Positions 35,801 to 47,800 of a stretch of 64,000 nt of DNA are shown piece after piece. The notes under the pieces were generated by a model, which saw only the letters and a program-made list of their open reading frames with translations, did not search any database and had not been told where the DNA came from. The DNA lies in assembly GCF_032854445.1 (NCBI RefSeq), contig NC_088306.1:5390373-5454372 (forward strand), given 5' to 3'. The translations under genes and the position numbers were made by a program. This DNA is from Liolophura sinensis (lineage: Eukaryota > Mollusca > Polyplacophora > Chitonida > Chitonidae). Every line of letters begins with the position of its first letter. Within the stretch, counting starts at the first letter, position 1.

Positions 35801-38800
35801 TTTGACATCTAGGCTGCTTGTTCACTCCAGATTTGACATCTAGGCTTAAATACTCCAGATTTTACATGTTGGCTTATATACGGCGGATTTTACATCTATG
35901 CTGCTTATATACTCAGGATTTGACGTCTAGGCTCCTTATACATTCAGGATTTGACATCCTGAGTGTATAGGCAGACACATTTAAATGTAACTATTTGACA
36001 TCTAGGCACCTTATATACTCAGGAATTGACATCTATGCTCCTTATATGCTCAGGAATTGACATCTATGCTCTTTATATGCTCAGGAATTGACATCTATGC
36101 TGTTTATATATTCAGGATTTGATATCTGGGCTTCTTATATACTCAGGATTTGACATCTAGGCACCTTATATACTCAGGATTTGACATCTAGACTCCTTAT
36201 ATACTCAGGAATTGACACCTAGACTTTTTGACATTTGGGTTTATATACTCCAGATTTGACATCTTACCGTATATACTCAGAATTTGACATCTAGGCTGCT
36301 TATATACTCAGGAATTGACATCTATGCTGTTTATATATTCAGGATTTGATATCTGAGCTTCTTATATACTCAGGATTTGACATCTAGGCTGCTTGTATAC
36401 TCAGGATTTGACATCTAGACTCCTTATATACTCAGGAATTGACACCTAGACTTGTTATATACTCAGGATTTGACATTTGGGTTTATATACTCCAGATTTG
36501 ACATCTTACCGTATATACTCAGAATTTGACATCTAGGCTGCTTATATACTCAGGATTTGACATCTGTGCTGCTTATATACTCAGGATTTGACATCTAGGC
36601 TCCTTATGTACTCAGGATTTGACATCTGGGCTTATATACTCCAGATTTGACATCTTGCCTTATATACTCAGGGTTTGACATCTATGCTGCTTATATACTC
36701 CAGATTTGACGTCTAGGCTGCTTGTTCACTCCAGATTTGACATCTAGGCTGCTTGTTCACTCTAGATTTGACATCTAGGCTGCTTAACTACTTAGGATTT
36801 GACATCTATGGTGTACATGTATATTTATTTGACAAACTTTGACAAAGTTAGTGGCCAGTGGACTTGAGGCAGATTTCTATTTATAATATGTACAATAATA
36901 GGTTTTTATTCGAAAGAAAATGTCAGATATTGTGACCAGCATTAGTATACACATGTACTCGGGTATTTAATCACCTCTTTGTATTTGTAGATCCTGGAGA
37001 CAGATCCAAGACGTCCATCCACAGACAAAGTGAAAAGCTTCTATGTGGAAAAGTGGCCGGAGCCTACCGTTAGACTGGGTAACTGACAGTGTATACATGT
37101 GTAAAAAATGAGACACATTTAAATGTAACTATAACGGATATTTAAATTTAATTTAATAGTAACTCATTGGTTCATTGAGGTAGAGAGTTGTTCCCATTGG
37201 AGCCAGTCAGCACCTAGAATACACTTCATTTGTGGCTTTAATTGAGGGGATGTTTAGGACACTCCAAGTCTCACTGGTGCAAAGCCCACTTAAAGTTACA
37301 AGCATGTAATGGCCATGGAGACTTAATGCCTACACTAGTGCTGGTTGCCATGGTAGTTACCCGCTCATAGTGTTAATAAGGCTTTGTACAAGCGGACCCA
37401 GGTACTCTGGTTTCCTTTACCCGTAAGCCTGACTATACATGTAAAAAGACTGTTTATTACTGTGTATGGCCCAAATCAAACCATATAAGGAAAACAGAAA
37501 AAAAAGTGTGTGAAAATGAATGAAAAAAACTTACTGCAGTGATACAGGGGCCTCCGTGGCTCAGTTGGTTAGCGCGCTAGTGCAGCGTAATGACCCAGGA
37601 GTCTCTCACCAATGCGGTCGCTGTGAGTTCAAGTTCAGTTCATGCTGGCTTCCTCTCCGGCCGTACGTGGGAAGGTCTGCCAGCAACCTGCGGATGGTCA
37701 TGGGTTTCCCCCGGGCTGTGCCCGGTTTCCACCCACCATAATGCTGGCCGCCGTCGTATAAGTGAAATATTATTGAGTACGGCGTAAAACACCAATCAAA
37801 TAAATAAATAAATAAATACTGCAGTGATACAAGTAAGCTAGTACAGAATAAGCTTATTACATGTACCTGTATGAGCTTTTAGTGATTTATGCTCATAACT
37901 TTGATGTAAACTACAGGTAGATCTGTAAGATGTCTGTATCGTACATGCTACATGCATCCATAGTTTTCACCAGAGTTTGTAGTCATAGTGTCTCATTTAC
38001 AGATTGCATTTTTTTGTTCCTCTCCATAGTTTTCACCAGAGTTTGTAGTCATAGTGTCTTATTTACAGATTTCTTCCTTTTGTTCCTCTCCATAGTTTTC
38101 ACCAGAGTTTATAATCATAGTGTCTCATTTACAGATTTCTTCCTTTTGTTCCTCTCCATAGTTTTCACCAGAGTTTGTAATCGTAGTGTCTCATTTACAG
38201 ATTTCTTCCTCTTGTTCCTCTCCATAGTTTTCACCAGAGTTTATAATCATAGTGTCTCATTTACAGATTTCTTCCTTTTGTTCCTCTCCATAGTTTTCAC
38301 CAGAGTTTATAATCATAGTGTCTCATTTACAGATTTCTTCCTTTTGTTCCTCTGTCTCTCTCTCTCTTGTTTATTTTTTCGAAATAGGGTGACATCCCAC
38401 TGGCTAAACCTAAGCTTGCATCCATACTGTACTCTGTACATGGTGTAGTCTTAGTGACGGTTTGATAGACCGTATAATTGTGTGTCAGATAATTTGAATT
38501 TTGACATCATTAACATTTTTACCTTAAGAAATATTTTTATTTGCAAGTAAAGTTAGTTTCTCAGACATCCTTGTCCAGGTTTCACATCTATCAACCTTTT
38601 TACAAAAAATTACACACTTGTAATAAGTACAGGATCCTCTCACCAATGCGATCACTGGGAGTTCAAGTCCAGCTCATGCTCTCTTCGTTCATGTGTAGAA
38701 AGGTCTGCTAGCAACCTGGAGATCGATGGCCATGGATTTCCTCACGGCTCTGCCCAGTTTCCTTCCACCATGTGGCCGGCGTTGTATAAGTGAAATATTC

Positions 38801-41800
38801 TTGACTAAGGCATGAAGCACCATTGAAATAAATGAATAGATGGAGATAATGATTTGAAATGTTTTGAATGTAAAATGATTTTGTTTCATAAGTTTCTTAT
38901 ATCTACTATTTATTTTCTGTATGTGTAAGACTTATTGATGAACTGTTCACCTCATCCTCCTTTTTTTTATTTCATTATAGATAACACCATGGCCCCATAC
39001 AGTAGAACCTTACCGCCAAGACGAAGTTCTTCAAAAACAAAAGCTGTGCTGGGAGGGGAACCAATTTCAGTTGATACAGCTAAGGTATGAATTATGTATT
39101 ACCGTCACTTTGAGTTATTTTTCTTGAATTTTGAGGCTTGTCACGCCATAAAATTTGTGAGCTTCTGCGTCATATTTACATAGTAAGAGCTAAAAGGATG
39201 AAAAATAAATCACTTTAGTAAATAATTGAAAGGAACAGAGAATATATTATTTGCTCATACTCATAAATGAAAACATGTACATGTACGTCTGCCTTAAAGC
39301 CAGGAGACCTGGGATCAAACCCAGGTTGTGTCATATCAAAGACTTAAAAAATAGGGGACTTTTTGGTGCCTCGCTTGGCACTTAGTACTGAGAGGTGAGA
39401 GCAGGAAACAGGACTGATTGGCTCGGTGTCAGTATAATGTGACTGGCTGGGGTGTCATGCCTAGTGTCTTTAGCAAGACACTTCAGTAAGGGCATCAGTT
39501 TGACTGCATGGACTCACCCTTCTATAAGAAGATGCAGCATACTTGTGTGACTCTCCTCATAATATCACTGATAAATTGTTAAGTATGACGTTAGATGCTC
39601 AAGCATTCATTCATTCATAAACTTTGGCTGCTTCATTGTGGCCAGTATTGTGCAGAATGGGATTTTCCGGCTGTGTACGGTGACTTTGTGCTTGTATGTA
39701 CGAAGTGTTGTGTTTGTAACCTACATGTGCAGTACATGTACTGTATTTCATTGCATAATGCAGGTTAACGACTGCCAATGTTGCTCTTGTGAGATCTGTA
39801 AATGATATCCCATTAAACTAAAATCAGTATCTTTGTGGGATGTTTTTTTTTTCCAGCTCTCAGCAAAACAGTATGTATGGTTTAAATGTAACAGAACAGA
39901 CTCCTTATAGAGCATGCGCTGCTCTCTAGGTTGGGTTTACACCACTGCCACCGCTAGCAGCTTTTGTACAGAAATTTTGAATGATGCTGAGGTCACTGGA
40001 GTCACATTGATGAGGCTGGAAAGGATGTCAGAAAACACAAAAACTCTCAACCTTTGTGTCTAATGATACTTTTACACATGCATTCTCTTTATCTAAATTA
40101 AGTGTGATTCTAACCATCACCTGAAACCATTTTATCAATGAATGCTGATTAAATAGTTCTGCATGAGGACAGCAGTGACGAGGCTAATTAAGCGTGTGTC
40201 TCTCAGGCTCCAAAGGTCAGGCTTGTCTAGTGATGGCAGTGATGTAAAGTGAGAGAGTGATACATGCACTGCAAGGAGCATGATCACAGAACAGTATAAA
40301 TGGTATGTGTCTGTATGTTGGACATTTTTATCTGGCATTGAGATAAAAAGACCTGATTTCCTATCCTTGCATTTTACTCGGACTTTGAATGCTAACATCA
40401 GGTGTATACAGGTTTTAAAGTGAACTGCTGTCAAAAACAACATTAAACACCAGATTGAGTCAAGCTAAGAATTAAACTAATTTGAGAAATATTTAAGAAC
40501 TGTTAACAGCTAAGTTTTTAATAACTCCCACCTGCGTGTCATTTTGTTTTCTACACTACACAGGGACAGGTATCTGTGGTGTTTATGATTGGGAGTAAGT
40601 AAACCCGTTCTGTAACACCATTCTTAGCTGAGGTGTGATGTTTGTGAACAGCACTTCATGAGTAGGCTGAAATCACATGATAATATTTGTGAACACCACT
40701 TCATGAGCAGGCTGTGAACACCACTTCATCACCAGGCTAAATTCACATGGTAATGTTTGTGAACAGAACACCACTTCATCAGTACACTGTTTTCACATGA
40801 TATTGTTGTGAGCACCACCTCATGAGTAGGCTGAATTCACGTGATAGTGTTTGTGAACACCACTTAATGAGTAGGCTGATTCACATGATAATGTTTATGA
40901 AAAGCACTTCATCAGTAGTCTGAATTCACATGATAATGTTTGTGAACACCACTTCATGAGTAGGTTGAATTCGCATGATAATGTTTGTGAACACCACTTC
41001 ATGAGTAGGCTGAATTCACGTGATAATGTTTGTGAAAAGCAATTCATGAGTAGGCTGATTCACATGATAATGTTTGTGAACACCACTTCATGAGTAGGCT
41101 GAATTCACATTACAGTGATGTCAGCATCACTTCATCAGTAGACTGTCTTCACATGATAATGTTTGTGAACACCACTTCATCAGCAGGCTGAATTCACATT
41201 ACAGTGATGTCAGCATCACTTCATCAGTAGACTGTCTTCACATGATAATGTTTGTGAACACCACTTCATCAGTAGACTATCTTCACATGATAATGTTTGT
41301 GAACACCACTTCATGAGTAGGCTGAATTCACATTACAGTGATGTCAGCATCACTTCATCAGTAGACTGTCTTCACATGATAATGTTTGTGAACACCACTT
41401 CATGAGTAGGCTGAATTCACATTACAGTGATGTCAGCATCACCTGATCAGTAGACTATCTTCACATGATAATGTTTGTGAACACCACTTCATGAGTAGGC
41501 TGAATTCACATTACAGTGATGTCAGCATCACATCATCACTAGGCTGAATTCACATGATAATGTTGTGAATATCACTTCATCAGTAGACTGTCTTCACATG
41601 ATAATGTTGTGAGCTTAGATGTAAATTAGAGTGTCCTCTTGTGCAGATGTCAGCATCACTTCATCACTAGGCTGAATTCACATGATAATGTTGTGAATAT
41701 CACTTCATCAGTAGACTGTCTTCACATGATAATGTTGTGAGCTTAGATGTAAATTAGAGTGTCCTCTTGTGCAGATGTCAGCATCACTTCATCACTAGGC

Positions 41801-44800
41801 TGAATTCACATGATAATGTTGTGAATATCACTTCATCAGTAGACTGTCTTCACATGATAATGTTGTGAGCTTAGATGTAAATTAGAGTGTCCTCTTGTGC
41901 AGATGTCAGCATCACTTCATCACTAGGCTGAATTCACATGATAATGTTGTGAATATCACTTCATCAGTAGACTGTCTTCACATGATAATGTTGTGAATAT
42001 CACTTCATCAGTAGACTGTCTTCACATGATAATGTTGTGAGCTTAGATGTAAATTAGAGTGTCCTCTTGTGCAGATGTCAGCTTTATGTGTATCAGGTAC
42101 AAGTATATGTACAACATGCAGTGTGAAGTAGCTGTAACTCTTTTAGGTCACCACTGACTTAGGTTAGATGTTAGATTCTTGGATTTAGTCCAGCTCATCC
42201 TGGCTTCCTCTCTGGTCGTACGTGGAAAGGTCTGTCACCAACCTGCGGATGGTCATGGGTTTCCCTTGGGCTCTGCCCGGTCTCCACCCACCATAATGTT
42301 GGCTGCCGTCATATAAGTGACATATTCTTGAGTACGGCGTTGAACACCAATCCAATAAATAAATAAATAAATTCTGGGACTTGCATCGTCATTTCACCTG
42401 TCTGCTGAACTGTGTTTGATCTACTTGTTCTCACGGTTAGCTACATATACACGTTGACACAGGTCATGTAGAAGAATAGGTCTATTCGTAACAATAAACT
42501 TAACACTGTTAGAGTTGTGTACAGTTTCTGCTTTTCTATTTCCTATTACAGAGATGAACATAATTACTCAAACTCATTTAAGCTGGATAGTATATACTTT
42601 AAACACCCTTGTTATGAAAGAGGTGTGATTTTATCAACTAGGTAAAACTTAAGTCAGAATAAAATATCAGTTTGATTATTTTTTAAATTCATATGTGTGC
42701 ATATACCTATAAATCTCTGTATCGGTAACATCAGTCCAACTTTAGTATATGATTGTAATGCCACTTGGGAAGTTGAAATAGTTAATTGTGCACACATTTT
42801 TTTTCTGTGTGTGTTTTAGTCTTTTCTTGTTTTTTTGTGTATCGGGGGGTGGTGGGGGCCTCCATGGCTCAGTTGGTTAGCGCGCTAGTGCAGCATAATG
42901 ACCCAAGAGTCTCTAACCAATGCGGTCGCTGTGAGCTCAAGTCCAGCTCATGCTGGCTTCCTTTCGGGCCGTACGTGGGAAGGTCTGACAGCAACCTGCG
43001 GATGGTCATGGGTTTCCCCGGGCTCTGCCCTGTTTCCTCCCACCATAATGCTGGCCACCGTCGTATAAGTGAAATATTCTTGAGTACGGCCTAAAACACC
43101 AATCAAAGAAATAAAATAAATTTTATGTGTCTGTGTTGTAGTCTGTGCTTGTTAATTTACGTTTAGTAAATTAGTAAGATAAATGTGAAGATTATAATTT
43201 CTTCCTGATATACAGTATTAATCCTGCAGAGACAAAATATACCAAGAGGTGATCCTAAATACCCACCATACAAAAGTGTTACGGTATTGAAAACGGCAAC
43301 AGAAAACAGACTCTGTGACAATGTAAACAATGCTTTATATATAAAATGAGACGTACAGTTTTACAGACAGTTCAACAACAACAACATAAAAAAACACACA
43401 CATCAGTATTACCGGTCTTTAAAAGTTTCCTGTTCACCTTTGCATCCCAAGGAACGTATTCCAGGAGATCCAACGTAAAGACCATGGGATAAAGACACAC
43501 TTCACACAAGTCACAAATTGTCCCCGTCCGGTACTTCGCTAGGTTAGCGAACGCGAACACAGTACACAGGTTACACAGAACTGGAACAGTCAAGCCTTTG
43601 AATGACGTCACACCCGCAGAGCACAACACAGGGTAAATACAGGCATGTAGGTATAATCCACTTTAGAACAGTCACAGCTCCCGCAGGAACTCATAAACGA
43701 GCCGTTCAGAGACGTAGAGTAATGTCACCTTGTGGCAGAACGAACGTCCTTTGCAAAACTGAAAACTTCAGTTTAGAGTCCTTGACGACCTTGTCGGTCA
43801 GCGTGTTAAACAAATTAAACAGTCAACACTGTATAATCATAATAAAGATCCGAACACCAATAAACGTGACTTCCGCAGAAATTCACATAAACCAGACATC
43901 AGTACTACTGTGGTACACAAACGGTGCCGGCATAAAAATCTGTCCTCCCAAATGAAACTGGCATCACCAGCTCATATAAATATAATGGACTCGATACGAG
44001 AGCGTCGCACACTCTCCTGTTTTGGGAGCTTATTGTGTAGATACATCAGATATGTTATCCTGCATACTATACCCCACGAATGTACATTTTTGCACATGTT
44101 AAGTCACAACTTTCTTGCAGATACAGGTGTCAGTTTTAAGTGTGTTTGATGGTTATCAGCTCATGTTATCATGGTGTTTCATCAGGAGCTGCGAATGAGC
44201 ATATCAGGATCCTGTATTCACTCTTTGAGCCTGGACTGGAAAAAAGCCGGGATCCTCTTCCAGAATGTCACCAGTCCATTCCCATATGGACTGGTCACTC
44301 CTAAGGTAAGCTTTGCTGCGTGTAATATATCTTTCTGCATGATTATTTGGCTTGTTCATCATAAATACATAAAATTTCTTGAACTTGTGTCCAAAAGGCA
44401 AAATACTTATAAAGGGAGATAACTCTAATCAGTTTTCCATGAGCTTCTTTCCATGGCTATGCTGTTTTGGTCATGCGTGGCCATTTGTCACACTGATGTC
44501 ACTGTTCTGGTTTTTACTCTCCATGCTGTAGTCCCTTATATTGTATCGCTGCATAAACCAGGGTTCTGCTGGTGGACTAAGCACCACCGTTACATTGTTT
44601 TAAGGCTATTGATTAAAAGTGATGAGAACACAGCATTTTGAGTATTTCTATACCAGGGTCCGGTTGTGCCAAAGGGTGTTAGCGACTAAACCTGGTTTAA
44701 ATTTATGTTTAAAGCGATGTTAACGTTAACTAGGAGTTAAATCGGCTCTAACCCCGCATTAACTGTACCCCATTGATTGAGGAAGGTTAAGTCTGTCCAA

Positions 44801-47800
44801 CTCATGCAATAAAATTTCTTTTTTTTTTTGTACTTGTCAAACTCCAAAAATTAATACCTTATCAGTAATGGGAGGAATAGGCCTTCAATTTGACCCATGG
44901 TTCGTTCCACCACCTCTGATACTTATCGAAAGAATTTGTGAATATATTATCAATTAATGTTGCTGATCGAGATTGTACTCTAGTTGGCTTAGTAATTTGG
45001 AGGAGAAAGTAATTTGATTTCATTATTTCAAGAAAGTCTTTGGATGGAGCATGATATTCAGTTTTTAAAAGGTCAGTTTTAAAGTCCCCCATTATAACTT
45101 TTTGTTTTGACCCTCTTCGTCATTTTTCTACGATATGTAATATATGATTATTAAAATCATTGACATCTTTACTAGGTGATCTATATACAACACCAATAAG
45201 ATATGAATTTAATCTCTATGAACAGACATTCACAACAACCAGAGTTGCTGAGAAAACTTAGATCTTCCCTTACTTTAAATGATGTAATGTCTAATGTAAC
45301 ATAGGGAGCGATGCCTCCACCCTTATGCTGGGTACATTGCAAAGAGAACATATTGTAACCTGGAATTTCAAAAAGTTCTTCAGTGGTTGAGTTAAGCCAA
45401 CATTCCGAGAATCCAAGGACAGAAAAGGGATAAGAGAGACTATGAACAAAGGCAGTTTTTTCTGTGAAATGCTTGCTCAAGCTTCTGGCATTCCAATGAA
45501 AAAATGATTGATTGGTTGTAATCAAAATTTTGAAGCTGAGGTTGAGAATTGAAAGACAATTAGGAAAAGTAAATCACTTCATGTGAATTGGCTTCAGTCC
45601 AGTGCGTTGTCTCACAGTTATCGTCAGTTGATACTGATGTATGTTCAGTGGCATTTAAATCAGATGGATTAAAACACATGCTGTCTAACATCTCAAGATT
45701 ATACTGACCGGGTTGATGAGAGGATGGAGTATTTGGTGGTGGGATATGTTTTTTACATGAAAATGGGAAGACTAATGACAGGATCGAGAATGAAAAGTGT
45801 CCACTAATATCAGTCATTTGAGAAGACCTTACAGGTGCATATAGTACTCATGTAGGTAATGTTTCTTAACGTATAAATAAACAACATAAACCCAGAAACA
45901 GAAAAAAGGATCAGATGAAATTTAACATTTTCAATAAATAGATGAAATTTGTGTGCTCCTCAGTAGAGTGCTCTATAGTGAATAATAGCTAACTCATACT
46001 GAAATTTACAAGTTACTGACTTTAAACAGGAATAATACAGTGAATAATATTTTACCTCTATATTTACATAACAGCAAAAGGTTATAGTATAAGGGCTATT
46101 TCTGCTGCAGTTTGTGCATCTATTTGTCCATCTGTGGCTTGTACATCTTCTATTTGTCCATCTGTGGCTTGTACATCTGCCATTTGTCCATCTGTAGCTT
46201 TTCCATGTGCTATTTGTCCATCTGTGGCTTGTACATCTTCTATTTGTCCATCTGTGGCTTGTGCATTTGCTATTTGTCCATCTGTGGCTTGTGCATTTGC
46301 TATTTGTCCATCTGTGGCTTGTACATCTTCTATTTGTCCATCTGTGGCTTGTACATCTTCTATTTGTCCATCTGTGGCTTGTACATCTTCTATTTGTCCA
46401 TCTGTGGCTTGTACATCTGCTATTTGTCCATCTGTGGCTTGTACATCTTCTATTTGTCCATCTGTGGCTTGTACATCTGCTATTTGTCTATCTGTGGCTT
46501 GTACATCTGCTATTTGTCCATCTATGGCTTGTACATCTGCTATTTGTCTATCTGTGGCTTGTGCATCTGCTATTTGTCCATCTGTGGCTTGTACATCTGC
46601 TATTTGTATATCTGTGGCTGGTACAACTGCTATTTGTCCATCTGTGGCTGGTACATCTGCTACTTGTCCAGTTGTGCTTATACATCTGCTATTTGTCCAG
46701 TTGTGGTTGCACATCTGCTATTTGTCCATCTGTGGCTTGTACATGTATATTTGCTATTTGTCCATCTGTGGCTGGTACATCTGCTATTTGTCCAGTTGTG
46801 GTTGTACATGTGTTATTTGTCCAGTTGTGGTTGTACATCTGCTATTTGTCCAGTTGTGGTTGTACATCTGCTATTTGTCCATCTGTGGCTTGTACATGTA
46901 AATTTGCTATTTGTCCATCTGTGGCTGGTACAACTGCTATTTGTCCATCTTTCACTGCTTGGACAACTTCTCTTTGTGTGTCTGATCATCAGGCTGTTCA
47001 AATAAATGATCTCACACCATTGAGTATTTGTTTTCCAGATAGGAGGAGGGCGTGGCATAGTGCTAGCCATCCAGGGTCACATTTTGCAGCATTTGCTGTT
47101 TGACTCTGGGGCGGATTTCACTGATCTCAGGTAAATATTAACATGTTGTAATCTGTTAACTACTGTACAGCTTGGTAGACCTCTGGCTAACACATCTAGA
47201 CGTCCAGGTAGAGCTTTACTTCTTTATTTATTTTCTATTGATATTATTTTTTGGTAAATTTGTTATTCTAAAGTTCATATGTTAAACCCAAAACAAATGT
47301 CCTGTCTATTGTTAGTCATGTGTTTATGTTATTAAATGTGCGGGTGATAATAGCTACTTCCGAAACTAATGTTTATTTATTTATTTGATTGGTGTGTTGT
47401 GCCATATGCAGGAGTATTTCGACTCGGACACAACCCATTTGCGTGCATTCTTATTTTATTTATTTGATTGGTGTTTTACGCCGTACTCAAGAATATTTCA
47501 CATATACGACGACGGCCAGCATTATGGTGGAAGGAAACCGGACAAAGCCCGGGTGAAACTCATGACCATCCGCAGGTTGCTAGCAGATTTTCCCATGAAC
47601 GGGCATGCATTCTTAGGGCCTGACTATAATTACAATACCAGTCTGATACTTCTTATAGTAAAATGCATGTGCTGTGCTCTATTTTCGTTTTACATCATTG
47701 CCATTACTAGCAAATTTTGTACAGAAATCTTGAACAATACCAAGGTCACTGGGGTCATTTTGTTGAGGAAGGGAGTGATGTCAGAAACAGTTAATTCTCT

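Noticed and set aside
37557..37640. Functional tRNA gene
   Set aside because: The A-box and B-box similarity belongs to the SINE head; the spacing and sequence do not give a tRNA cloverleaf with an anticodon stem.
43372..43629. 85-codon Cys/Leu-rich minus-strand frame
   Set aside because: No recognisable domain or splice context; kept only as part of an unexplained intronic island.
45560..45817. Separate 85-codon gene on the minus strand
   Set aside because: It directly precedes the LINE endonuclease motifs on the same strand and is best explained as the decayed N-terminal part of that element.
46082..47103. Four overlapping 210-298-codon repetitive frames
   Set aside because: All derive from the 30-bp array in MINDY4B intron 5. 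Three plus-strand frames and one minus-strand frame are open at once, which real genes do not do.
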